Assembly (NCBI RefSeq): GCF_958298935.1
Contig: NC_084925.1
Location: 11,157,001-11,221,000, forward strand
Direction: 5' to 3'
Length of the DNA: 64,000 nucleotides
Source: Phragmites australis
Taxonomy: Eukaryota > Streptophyta > Magnoliopsida > Poales > Poaceae
Positions 23,940 to 36,264 of this stretch are shown here, piece by piece. The notes below the pieces were generated by a model. The model did no database searches, was not told the DNA's origin, and worked only from the letters and a program-made list of their open reading frames with translations. The translations under genes and the position numbers were made by a program. The stretch's first letter is position 1. Each line of letters opens with the position of its first letter.

Positions 23940-24470
23940 TACTGTTTGGAGTGTGCGCTTGACTTAGAAGTCGCGACCCACTCTGACCCGTGCATGAGCG
24001 CGTGGATGACCTGTTCGAACGACCGACGGACCTATGTTGATCTGCAGCTACTTGGTCGCGTGCTTGCGCGCGTGCTGAGGCCAGCTAGGCCATATTGGTC
24101 CTGACGAGTTTTAAAGTTTTTGGGCTAAAATTTTTGTTCAGAAAGTTTGTGTTGAAAAAATTGTTGAGGAAGTTTGTGTTAAAAAAATTGTTGAGGAAGT
24201 TTGTGCTAAAAAATTTATCGGTGACTTGGTAACTTTTTTTTTCTCAAAACTTTTTCTCAGTAACCTTTTCTCATTCTCAAAACTTTTTTTGGTAATTTTT
24301 TCTCAAAATATTTTTCTTGGTAACTTCTCTCTCAAAACTTTTGAGTAGAAAAGTTTTTTTGGAAAACCTTTCAAAAAGGGAAACTCACAGAGAGAAAACT
24401 TTCAAAAAAAGGAAAGTTTTTTTGGCCATCGGAAAAGTTGCGCATTCCACTCCGCACATGTGTGAATTAG
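23940..24470. repeat. Low-complexity GTTTGTG/AAACTTTT block in the solo LTR
   Basis: GAAGTTTGTGTTAAAAAAA-type units repeat in tandem (24135-24215), followed by CTCAAAACTTTTT units. Weak terminal similarity (GGAGTGTGCGC near 23947 and inverse GGAGTGGAATGCGC near 24452) hints at a small nested DNA transposon, not proven. Confidence 0.35.
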
Positions 24471-26922
24471 GTATACCCTAATATCAAGAATAGCTTAACC
24501 TAGAGGTTTATCTGCATAAATACTATTTTTGTAGTAAATAGTTATAAAATAACATAGCTACTATGTAAAAGATCTTTTAAAATTTGAGCCAAGGTTTCAA
24601 CCACCTTGCTCCTCATCCGAAGTTCTAACCACCTCTACTCAAAGCCAAGGTCGAATCATAGTTCCCACCATTGTGATTCATCCGAACTAACCAAAAATCA
24701 TCCAAACCATTCGAAACCACCTGACTAATCATGTGAGGAGTTCATATCGCTCATGACCGTGAGCACAACTGATATATCAGTTTTTACTATGCAGAGATAG
24801 TATACTTTATCCACAAGACGTGTCTTCCTATTTTGCCAAGCATCCATTGGCCGACGGGTGACTCTTACATACTTCCGAGGTGTGTGCTAGTAATCCACTG
24901 CAAAACCTTTTCAACACCTCTCTCAGCACGTGTCGACCCGCTGAGATTTCACCGTCGTACATAAGTGGAGTACATCCTCCACCTCAGAAGCCTCCTCTTG
25001 CGCCTTACAATTTCAAAAAGTACACCCTTTCGTCCCCACACCACCAAATTATCTTCACAATGCTGACAGAATAGAGAATTACTCGCCTAGGCCCATCCCA
25101 TACCAGACTTGTGGTTGTACTATTTTCATGGGTGGTTGCTGCACGAACTGATCTTTCACATGGTCTGGGTAAGACCATCATCAACCAACACAGGGAGATA
25201 ACCAATATCCGACAAATCCAACAATCTGCCTAGAACACATCCACATGGCAACCATCATACCACACTTGCCTAGATTCCACTTTCCAAGTCTAAGCATTTT
25301 TACCAAGGTTATCACCACGGTTCACATTATTAATCAAAAACAACATTTACCTATGCTACCCTTGAGTAAGCACGACTAAGTACATTCTACCCATAACATG
25401 AAAACCAAACTATGGCTACAAGGAAAATTGTGGAAAACTAGTAAATCCTAACCATGGGATAACACATATTTGACAAGCATGCAATTTATAAAACAAATAT
25501 TTTCCAAAACTAGGTGCAATATGTTGAAGGACACTTGGTTCTCCGAAATGCTGCTCAAAGTCACCGAAGTCTTGGTCTTGGAAATTCTTGAATGGCTCCG
25601 GGACAGGATTGTCTACACACAGAGAGAACAACACACTAAGAACAAGCGTCAAACGAAACTAACACAACAAACAAACGCTAAGACTAGCCAAGTGCAAGAA
25701 TTGCTTAAATCCGAGCTACGATGAGAGAACTATAGCTAAACAAATTTTTAAATGGCTAAAAATGACGAAAACTATTTTTTTGAAATTTAATATAATTTTT
25801 AAAAGATCAAAAACATTTATTTAAGCATAATTATTTTATAGCATAAAACTAATTAAAACAATTATATATATTGTTTACATTTTTGGAAATAAAACTAATT
25901 TTATATGCAACAAAAAATATTAAAAGTATTTATTTTATCAAATAAAATATTTTTAAACATTATCAGAATAATCTATATTTTAAACCATTTTTCAGAATAA
26001 AAAAATTTATTCTAACATTTTTGCAACAATTTTTACACTAGAAAAATATTAAATAACATTTACAAAAATAAAAAATAGATCTAAAAACATTTAGAAACAT
26101 TCATCTAAACCATTTTCTAATTTCTGAAATTTTCTAAATAAAAAATCTATTTCCGAAATAATCAGATTATTGTGAATTATTTTCTAATAGGAAATTCGAT
26201 TTATTGCGAAGCGATAGTGTCATCAGCTGACTTGTTTACTGACTCAACGAGAGAGTGCTAACTGGATCTGCCATGTCGAACAAAACGACGATGTGGCCGC
26301 ACACGTGGCACACTGACTAGGCAACAGAGCTGACGTGGCACTTTATTAAAATGGAGCCGTTGATCTCGGATCGAACGATCGAGATCACCTAACATGAAGG
26401 GGTATCTAGCATCTAATCTACGCTATACAACCAAGATTGGATGGAGGAGAGCGACTCTACCTTGGCTCTGGTGAGAGAGAAGACAACGACAAATCAGGCA
26501 CGATGGAGGACGACCGGAGAAGGGTGGTGATGACTCTGTAGCGCTTGAGAGACGACGACAGATGGAGGAGCTTGACCATATGAGGGTGGCAAGCTCGCTT
26601 AAGGCAGCTACGGGCTTCGGGACAACTCAGAGACGCGTGATGACGACGGTGCACTTTGGTGGAGGTTCGGCGACGACAAGCATTCAGTTGCGGCGGCGAA
26701 GCTTTATGGTGAATAGAAGTGGATGATGAGGGGCGGACAAAGAACGCGGGCGCGCACTCGGACGATGTCGGGGAGGCTTGGAGCGGCACGACGATGACAG
26801 CGGGGAGCGGAGGAAGTCCGACGACAGCACGAGGACTCTTTGGTGGACGAAATCTGAAAAAAATTGGAGGCTTGGGCATAGTGGAGTACAAAGAATATTA
26901 CGTAAAATACAGACAAATGAGA

Positions 26923-28129
26923 CACAAAATTAGTGACGGATCGTAATATGCCACGTCAATTATGATAATAGAGACGGGTCGTAATTGTAACCCGTCACTT
27001 ATTACTAGTCATAAGTGATAGGTCATCCTAGGCTAGTCATAAGTAACATGTTAAGTTGTGACCTGTCACTTATTATCAGTCATAAGTGACGAGTTATCCT
27101 TAGACAGTCATAAGTGACAGGTCATGTTGTGACATATCATTAATAACCAACTTATTAGTGGCAGGTCATCCTATAAAGTCATTAGTGAAATAGAGCAGGT
27201 TAAGTTGTAACCCGTCACTAATGACCAGTTTGATGAAATAGAGCAGGTGAAGGAATTTTTAATTAATCAATCATTAGATGTAGTAGTTAATTAGTTTCCT
27301 ATCGCAACTTACTTAATTTTTTCTTATATAGTAAATATGTACATAGCATGATGCTATAATTTTTTATTTTTATTTTATTTTTCTCACCTTGGTAGCACTA
27401 GAATACGAGTCATTGTATATTTCTGCTCAAGTTTGATGTAAGGGGTGGCAGCTATAGACACAAACGCGTGTTCCGAAAATAGTGCAAAAATATCACGGGT
27501 GAGAACTCAATCTTCCAGGCCATTTTTGGCCTCAATTTTTTTTTTGGCGAACCAGACAAAGTCAGGGAGAAATAGATGTAACTTTTATGTAGATATTCGT
27601 AGAGTTAAAAAAATATCGAAATTGGAGTCCGTATACAAAAATTATACCTATTTTACCGAAGATCACTTCGGATCATAATCGTGACCCGTCACTTATGATC
27701 ATCGGTAAAAAAATGTTAAAATGATAAAATATCTGGCTTCCTTTAGAACGTACGTGATGGTGAGGTGGTAAGGGGGCACAACACACGAGAGCGGAGGTTG
27801 CGAGTTCGATTTCTACGGAATGCAGAGTATAAAAATAGTGTGAAAAATAGCATGTGACACATGACGAGTGGTGATGGCCCCTGCGCTAGGATGACTCGAG
27901 TGAAAAAAATATATTTTTGACTTTTTTCGTGTCCGAAAAACACAAAAAAAACGTTCATCAGTCATAAGTGACGGATCATAACTAAAACATATCACTTATG
28001 ACTTTTTATAAGTGACGGGTCATATCACTTATGACTAGTTATTAGTGACACGTTCGGAGTGACGGGTGCGGGACCTGTCACCCACGACGGTTATTAGCTG
28101 TCACTTATGACTTTTTTTTTCATGTAGTG
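26923..28129. mobile_element. Non-autonomous CACTA-type element
   Basis: The right end reads TTTTTTTTTCATGTAGTG, i.e. it ends in the inverse of CACTA. Both subterminal regions are packed with a short motif in both orientations, AGTCATAAGTGACGGGTCA and variants (26932-27225 left, 27660-28110 right). Dense subterminal repeats are what CACTA transposase binds. The left terminus is degenerate (CACAAAATTAGTGACGG), so the left boundary is approximate and no 3-bp duplication is clear. There is no transposase inside. Confidence 0.6.
27745..27910 (+). mobile_element. Possible SINE inside the CACTA element
   Basis: GATGGTGAGGTGGTAAGGG could be an A box, and GGTTGCGAGTTCGATTTCT contains a good B box (AGTTCGATT). 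They are spaced about 40 bases apart as in tRNA-derived SINEs. The unit ends near GAAAAAAATAT. No TSD was resolved. Confidence 0.4.
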
Positions 28130-28619
28130 GAAGCTTGGTCGAGGGAGGAATCTTGAATTTATAGAGGGAGGGGGCGGAACAAAATCGGTTGGCTCGAGTC
28201 TTAACACGTTGGTGGAAAAACGGGCTTCAATTTCCTTGTTTCTCTCCCCAGATCTTCGTAGAAATGAAGTCTGCCATCACTCCTTGGCCGTTAGTTTCTT
28301 TTCTGGCGTGCGGGCTTGGTAGGATTCAAGAATGGGCGACCGGCGCTATAGAAAAGAAAGGGGATTCAAGAGGTTAGGGACGACTCTAACTTGTGGGTCC
28401 AATTCGAGAGAGAGGGAGGGGAAAAATTAGGCTGTTACAACATGTTGAGCAATCATGCACAATTCTTTAGGAGAAATTCTTCCACAAACAAGAGTTGTTT
28501 TAGTTTGTTTACTGCCCGTCTCTTGTGTGGTGGTGAGTAGAGAGAAGTATAGTAGTACGTACTTTCTTTTTTGCAACGGACGGGGAGCTTCTCCCGCACT
28601 CTTAAGAAAGGAGGTAAGC

Positions 28620-28916
28620 TTGAACATGCTGGTAGCATGGTAGGAATGCTCTCGTTATGAGCTGAAGCGGTGGGGGTTCGAGCCTGTCCTTGCACGTCTC
28701 TGTAGAGGAGAGGAGTGATTTATTTTGAATAGTCTCAGACGTATGTGGATCATAATAGGAACAAGATGTGCCTATCGCTAATGGAGTCAAAGATTTTATA
28801 ATCCTCTTCAGTATACGTGCGTGTATAGATTATAGATCTCGAGTGTGTAAGGTATACATGTGTTGAGTGTGACGAGTGTTCAGATTTTACACTTTACCTC
28901 GTGCTACGGCTAAAAA
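28620..28916 (+). mobile_element. tRNA-derived SINE with 16-bp TSD
   Basis: A 297-bp unit is flanked by perfect direct repeats AAGAAAGGAGGTAAGC (28604-28619 and 28917-28932). A-box-like TAGCATGGTAGGAATG and a near-consensus B box GGTTCGAGCCT lie in the first 70 bases, and the unit ends in an A run. Pol III promoter, length, tail and TSD all fit a SINE. No protein is encoded. Confidence 0.85.
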
Positions 28917-29018
28917 AAGAAAGGAGGTAAGCACCTGTACCAGCCTAGGCTAGGCATGCGTTTTTTGGCCTATTTTAAACTAATATTTTAATAGCAGTAT
29001 GTGAGAATATAAAATTTT

Positions 29019-29588
29019 AGGAAGTAGCTCCTTTGATTATGCCAAAGAGTCTGGTGTGACTCCCGTCTTGGTCACGCCAATCTCGTCGGTGTGACCAAGG
29101 AGCCACGCTGGCAGCTGCCCCAACGCCGTGCCACGTGTCGCTGATGTCGTGCCATGAGAGTTGGCGCGATCGCCTGTCACGCCAATCATTTTGGCGCGAC
29201 TCAGCTGCATACAAGGGGCCGCCCTGGCCCTTCTTTCCTATAGTTCCTCTTTATCCTCCAGACGTGCGTGAGCACAAGCAGTGGCTTTGATGCCCCCTCC
29301 CACTCTTTCCTCCTCCAATCGAACCTGATTCGAGGGAGATTTTACAGGAAAGTGTCGTAGAAAGGTAATTTACCCATTCCCTCTAAGTATTTTTGGTTTT
29401 TTTGCTTGCATTTTTAGTTGAAGGGTTGTTAGGGTTTAGGATTTTGTTGATGATGATCTATGAAATTTGTACGTTTCGGGTTAGATTGGATGTCATATAT
29501 CGTGCTATGGATATATAGTTACGCATGTGTATCGTGTGGAATTTAATGCATGCAATTATTTGAGCGTGAGAAATTAAATCATATATGG
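29019..29588 (+). repeat. MULE left terminal inverted repeat
   Basis: It matches the inverse of 47769-48340 end to end, with shared blocks such as ACTCAGCTGCATAC, GTTACGCATGTGTATCGTGT and AATTAAATCATATATGG at the inner edge. It contains paired sites of GGTCACGCCAA and TTGGCGCGAC type. Confidence 0.85.
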
Positions 29589-30779
29589 TAGTGTTGATTG
29601 TAATAGTGTTTGGTGTATGTTAAATTCGTAATGGATTTGCATTCGTGTAGTTGTACAGTATGACTTCTAATTTGTGGCGTAAGCAAAAGTTGACACATAT
29701 AGACAAGAAGTATCCCATTGTTAGTAGCAAAGATGCCCCTGTTCATCCCGCTCTCCCCGTCCTGACCTATGACTGCGGTAAGCCTACTGTGGTTCTTCAG
29801 TCGCTACATGAAGATATTGTTGCTCGCGCTTACTACATGTGTAAGGATTATCATATGAGTGTATATTTATTATGGGTTAGGGTAGACGCATATGGCATGA
29901 CTTTTGCTGACATGATGTTTTAATAATTTACAGGAGTGGAAGATGTGCTACTGCTTCTAATGGATTGATGGGCTTGAGATGTATGATCCTAGGATTTTGA
30001 AGGTGAAATGGTTTACTTAGTATCCGAAGCTATACGACAAGTTTGTTTGTTGGGTCCCTCCTCCACCGAATCCACCAAAACTGACAGATAAAGAGAAGTT
30101 GGAAGTGAGCAGAAGACGTGCAGCAGATCCTCCATTGTGCAACTGTGGGAAGTGAAGCGTGCTTTGTGAACCTTCTGTGGGTTCTCCTTACTTCCATTGT
30201 GAAAGGATGACAAAGGTAAAAACTGAGCATGGTTGCTTGTTTACAAGTTGATTGAGGTAAATTTGGGTGTCATGTAACTTGTATCATGAATTTGAATGTA
30301 GCTTCATGGTACTACTTGTAACTTTCGGGATTTACTATATGGTCCTGAAGATGAATGGATAGAGGAGGTCCAGGATCAAGTGAAGGGGAATATGGTGATA
30401 GAACCATGTTGTCTAAGGAAGTGCACTTGTGGTGTCAAAACTCGATACGAGATAGTGCCCTCCAAACTCGGTGTGGGGTACTACTGCAGGCATGTGGTTG
30501 GCAATGACATGGTTAGTTTTATGCATATTATCTATATTTTTTGTTTCGATGTGCTATGTTGGTTGTACCATGTTAATGGGAGTTGATATGAATTTGTTTT
30601 TGGGAATAGAGTACATGGAGATGTTCATGGGAGGCATACCTTGATAAAGAGGAGGTGGATCATGAGATTGCACCGTGCAGTAAACATCATCCGATGGTCC
30701 TGTCAAGCTATCTGGATAACCGTAAAAAGACAACTCGTGATTTTTACCGTGCCATATATCCCCAACACAAGAGGAGAGC

Positions 30780-31673
30780 TGATGAGGGGATTAGGCCCGA
30801 TCTTCCGTTAGGTAATGGTAAATCGATTGGTGGAGACTCGACGTTGACGATCCAAGGCTTCCGATCAGGATAGAACGCAACCCTCGCAATCGTTACACCA
30901 CTGTTCCGTTGGTTATCAACCGCACGCGGCATGATTGACCTCACCAAAAAGACTAATTCTGGCAAGCGAATCGAGAACACAAGCAAGAACACGGAAGAAC
31001 ACAATCTGAAATTGCAAATATGATTAAGATCACGAGTTGGGGTTTCACAAACCGAACGACGGTGAAACTGTTCAATGACAGATTAATCTAAGCAAAACCC
31101 CAAAAAATCTATGACGACGGCTGCTAGATATATGAAGAGGGGTGTGCTAGGGTTTTGGGCGACCAGGGGGGCATCCACAACTTGGGCTTAGACCCAAACA
31201 CATTTACAAGGCCCGATATGGCCTAAAATTGTGACACAACACATTGTTTTGATGACACAAAATAATCCACCGTGAATCTGGAGCTAAGATTAGTACCAAA
31301 ACAAAGCTATCATGCTTAGCTTTCCAACGCATCAAAGAACACCTTATTTAGACTCCATATGAAGAAGTTACGGCCGTTTTAGTGCGGCGCTGTCTGCTGA
31401 ATCCGAACCGAGTTCCGACTCCGGCTTGAAGTTGGCTTGAGCCCTGTCTGACTTGGCTGTTCCATAGGTGCTTCTCCCATATTCCTAAGCATAAAAAATT
31501 CACAAAAATTGAGTAGCATCCCATCCTTATTATTAGTAGTATGGACAGCGAGTAACGAATTCACCTCATGAGTTAAACGACGTGCACGAGTCCGTGTAAT
31601 CGGTCCTTGTAATGGATCAATCACCGGAGGATCACTTGTAGCATGTATATCTAAATGAGTTATGTCCTCATCA
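30780..31673 (-). repeat. LTR (3' LTR in element orientation)
   Basis: An 894-bp direct repeat of 37528-38419 with 7-bp inverted ends. It also encodes the last residues of the polyprotein. Confidence 0.9.
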
Positions 31674-34600
31674 TCCTCCCCTTCTTGAATTGGAGTCGTC
31701 TTCGACGTAACCTCATCTTCCTCTCCAACATATGGTTTTAAATCTGAAATGTTAAATGTGGGACTAACCCCAAAATCTGTAAGCAACTCAAGCTTATATG
31801 CATTATCATTAATCTTCTCAAGAACTTTAAAAGGACCATCAGCTCGAGGCATCAATTTAGATTTTCTCAACTCAGGAAATCAATCTTTACGTAAGTGTAA
31901 CCAAACAAGATCACCAGATTCAAAAGTTAAATGTTTTCTACCCTGGCTACCATAAGCTCTATATTTCTCATTCATTTTTTAAATATTTTCTTTAGTTGTT
32001 TCATGCATCTTTAGAATAAATTCAGCACATTATGTAGCATCAGAGCACGGGGATTGAAACCATACACTACCTGAAACGGACTTACCTTGGTGGTGGAGTG
32101 GACAGATCTGTTGTAAGCGAACTCAATATGAGGCAAACACTCTTCCCACATCTACAAATTCTTCTTTAAAATAGCCCGTAACATAGTAGATAATGTGCGA
32201 TTAACAACTTCAATTTATCCATTAGTTTGTGGATGACATGTAGTAGAGAACAGCAGCTTTAGCCCCAATTTATTCCATAATGTCCTCCAAAAATGACTCA
32301 AAAACTTCGCATCACGATCAGAGACAATGGTATTTGACACTATGTAAGCGTATAATCTCCCTGAAAAATAAATCAGCTATGTGTGTAGCATCACCACTCT
32401 TGTGACAAGGTATAAAATGTGCCATTTTAGAAAAATGATCCACCACTACAAATATACTATCCCTCCCACTCTTTGTCCTAGGCAATCCTAAAACAAATTC
32501 CATAAAAATATCCTCCCAAGGTACACTAGGAACAGGAAGAGGCATATAAAGACCATGTGGATTCAAGCGAGACTTAGTTTTATTGCAAGTAGTGCAACGT
32601 GACACGTAGCGCTCGACATCGCGTCTCATCTTTGGCCAAAATAAATGAGTGGCTAGCACATCTTCAGTTTTCTTCACTCCAAAATGTCCCATCAAACCTC
32701 CTCCATGCGCCTCCTGTAAAAACAAAAGATGAACGGAGCTAGCTGGAACGCATAGCTTATTAGCGCGATAAAGAAGTCCATCATTCAGCACATACTTATT
32801 CCAAGTTCTCCCTTCTTTACAATTTTGAAAAGCATCTTTAAAGTCCGAATCAGTTGCATACAACCCTTTTATTGTTTCTAAACCAAAGATTTTGTGATCT
32901 AGTTGGGACAACATGGTGTAACGTCTAGATAATGCATCCGCAATGACATTGTCTTTACCTTTCTTGTGTTTAATTATGTATGAAAAAGATTCTATGAACT
33001 CAACCCATTTAGCATGTCGTTTATTCAGTTTAGCTTGACTTTTAATGTGCTTCAAAGATTCATGATCAGAATGAATAATAAACTCCTTAGGTCAAAGATA
33101 GTGTTGTCATGTTTCTAAAACTCGAACTAAAGCATACAACTCCTTATCATAAGTCGAATAATTTAGAGATGGTCCATTTAATTTCTCACTAAAGTAAGCA
33201 ACGGGTTTACCTTCTTGAAGTAACACTCCTCCAATTCCAATTCCACTAGCATCACATTCTAACTCAAAAGTCTTACCAAAGTCTAGAAGTTGGAGTAGAG
33301 GTGCATGTGTAAGCTTCTCTTTCAGCGTGTTAAAAGCTTTTTCTTGTGCTGGACCCAATGGAATGGAACACCCTTTTTGTCAACTCATTAAGGGGCGCAG
33401 CAATGGTGCTAAAATCTCTCACAAAATGCCGATAAAACCCTGCAAGACCATGAAAACTTCTCACCTGTGTAATAGTCTCCGGGGTCGGCCAGCTCTTGAT
33501 GGCTTCAATTTTTGATTCATCCACTTCAATTCCCTGTGGAGTAACAACATAGCCAACAAAACCAACTCGATCGGTGCAAAAGATGCACTTCTCAATATTA
33601 GAAAACAAATGTGCCTCTCGCAAAGCATCAAAAACAACACGTAGATGATCAATATGTTGTGTATGTGACTTGCTATAGATCAAAATGTCATCAAAATAAA
33701 CCACCACAAATTTACCAATAAAAGCACGTAGAACCTCATTCATCAATCTCATAAACGTGCTAGGTGCATTAGTTAAACCAAAAGGCATCACTAACAACTC
33801 ATATAAACCAAACTTTGTTTTAAAAGCAGTTTTCCATTCATCTCCTAATTTCATTCTTATTTGGTGGTAACCACTACGCAAGTCAATCTTTGTGGACACA
33901 ATAGAAACACTTAACTCATCAAGCATGTCATCTAGCCTAGGGATAGGAGGATGATATCTTATGGCAATGTTATTAATGGCTCTACAATCAACACACATGC
34001 GTCAACTACCGTCTTTTTTAGGAACCAAAAGAATAGGAATAACACAAGAACTAAGGCTTTCTCGTACATACCTACAGTCCAAAAGGTCTTGGACTTGCCG
34101 CTGAATTTCCTTAGTCTCCTCTGGATTGGTCCTATATGTTGCACGGTTTGGCAAAGTCGCTCCTGGGATCAAATCAATTTGGTGCTCGATTCCTCTCAAA
34201 GGTGGCAACCCCGGGGGTATCTCAGTTGGAAACACATCCTTATAATCCTGCAAAAGGTTAGTGACAGCAGAAGGCAAAGAGGAAGGTATATCATCAAGTG
34301 AAAATAAAGCCTTTTTGCATACCAAAGCGTCGCAAGGAACATCATTGTGAACAATTCAGCAAGATCTGATTTTGTAACAAGCATAACACCACCTTTTAAT
34401 TTAATGCCTGTGGAACTAGAACTTGCTGATTTTCAGATTGTAAATCTTGCTCTCTCTTCGCATTTTCAGCTATCGCTTTATCACATTGCACAATCTCATT
34501 CAGTGTTAAAGGAAGCAAGGTTATTTTCTTTCCTTTGTGCATAAGTGTGTATTTATTACTTCTACCATGGTTTGTAGCGTTAGTATCAAACTCCCAAGGA

Positions 34601-36264
34601 CGGCCTAACAAAAGGGAACATGCTTGCATAGGCACGACATCACAATCTGCATAATCATGGTAGGAACCAATGAAAAAATGAACATGAACAGTGTGTGTTA
34701 CCTTTGCCTTACCACTGTTGTTGAGCCATTGAATGTGATATGGACGAGGGTGCGTGCGAGTGGCCAAGCCAAGCTCCTTGACAAAATCTGAACTCACCAA
34801 GTTATTACAACTCCTACCATCAATTATAACTCGAACACGGCAGTCCTTGACAATGAGAAACATCTGAAACAAATTATGGCGTTGAAGCTACTCCGCTTGC
34901 TCCATTTGAGCACTCAAAACCCATTGTACAACAAATGTTCTATTTTTGTAGTCCTCAGTGGCAGCGGCACCTAAAATCTCATCACCATCGCTATCGGTCT
35001 CATGATCACCTGCAAGGTTAGCTTGAAGCACAAATTCATCCTCAACATCACTAGTAATGATGTACCCACCGTCATCGGTTTGCAACGTAAGCGCGTTGAC
35101 TGGGGCAATCCTTCATGACATGGCCCATGCCCTTGCAACGGCAGCACACAATACTCGCTGAACTACTCATGGAGCCAGTTGAAGGAGTCGTCTTCGTTGC
35201 TGGTTGCTGCACAAAAACAGATTTGCTCACCTCGGTTGTATGTGGTGCTGGTGGTGACGGTGTTGCTGCACGCGCCCTATTATCGGAGGGGGCAGCAGAC
35301 TGTGCCGGAGCGAACGAGGCTGATTTGGCTTTGCCCGATTGTGATATGGAGGAAAATGAACTCCCAATGTTCCGCGACTTTGGCTCATGTCCCTGCAATT
35401 CTTCCTCTGCCAACATAGCAAGATGGAACAACCTATCCATGGTATTATAATCTCTATAATCAACCAAGTCCTGAATTTCACGTCTTAACCCCGAATAAAA
35501 ACGAATCATTGTATCCATATCATTTTCTTGGATACCACAGCGAAGGACAACAATGTGTAGTTCATTATAATATTCATTAATAGATCGACTACCTTGATTG
35601 AAGCGCTGCAATTTCTTTTTTAAATCTCGTTTGTACTCAGGGGGTATAAATCTACTACGCATGGCATGCTTTAATCTCTCCCAAGTAGTAGGTTCTAATC
35701 TAGCATTTACCAACCATTCCACCAAATAATTGCATAATTAGTGAACTCACTAGTGGCTTGTCTAACTCTATGTATGTCAGGAACCATGTGAGAATTAAAC
35801 TTCTGCTCAATCGTCATTTCCCAATCTAAATAAGCATCAGCATCATATGAACCATCAAAAGAGGGTATCTTAAACTTGACCTTAGCGTAGTGATCATCAT
35901 TACCTCGAACATTACCTCCCATGTGGTGGTTACGGTAGTTGTTATTGTTGTTCGGCCGGCGCTGAAGTTGTGCCCTCCAATCTTGTCCCACCAAAACACC
36001 AGCATCATCATTTTCATGTCTAGCATTGGGATCATCATTGTTAGAAGCATCTTCTTCCTGTGGATCCCGCAGCTCAATGTCGTTCACCCGTGTGACTAGA
36101 TTAGCAATGCTTGCTCTCATATCGTTCATCCTTGTGACAATGTCGTTCAATGTTTGATTCTGTCTCGCCATCATGTCGTTCAACGCTTGATTCTATTGCT
36201 GAATGAGGGTGTTAAGTTCTCCCTTGGAGACACAGTCCTTGAAATCCGTCGGATCATCTGCCAT
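31379..36264 (-). pseudogene. Ty3 gag-pol polyprotein, broken
   Basis: ATG 36264 opens gag, with an in-frame stop after about 23 codons and a frame change near 35720. Gag ends in a zinc knuckle CCRCKGMGHVMKDC (about 35130). Protease (34396-34872) has DGRSCNNLVS. Reverse transcriptase (33330-34325) keeps YFDDIL, with LRSGYHQI and [12 protein letters not shown]. RNase H (33107-33358, continuing below) has [11 protein letters not shown]. Integrase (32318 on) has an HHCC finger; its first catalytic Asp reads Glu ([13 protein letters not shown]). Further frameshifts lie at 31870-32318. The C-terminal part (31379-31870, FNISDLKPY, then GPITRTRARRLTHEVNS) extends into the LTR. It is non-functional. 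Confidence 0.85.
31674..31686 (-). other. Polypurine tract of the Ty3 element
   Basis: On the minus strand AAGAAGGGGAGGA directly abuts the 3' LTR. It is the expected plus-strand DNA primer site. Confidence 0.75.

Larger units (their letters stand above)
23547..28439. mobile_element. 4.9-kb solo LTR of a Ty3-type retrotransposon
   Basis: It starts TGTCACACCTGATTTTAAAA and ends AGGCTGTTACA (TG...CA). It is flanked by a perfect 5-bp duplication ACATG at 23542-23546 and 28440-28444. No gag or pol homology is readable inside, so it is a solo LTR left by LTR-LTR recombination rather than a full element. TGTCACACC...TGTTACA ends occur in plant Ty3 LTRs. Even after removing the CACTA-like insert (about 1.2 kb) the LTR is about 3.7 kb, which is long. 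The part near 26440-26900 is G/C-rich and resembles leader sequence. Confidence 0.8.

Noticed and set aside
26457..26891. 144-codon minus-strand open frame
   Set aside because: It is within the solo LTR, opposite G/C-rich leader-like sequence, and has no recognisable domain.
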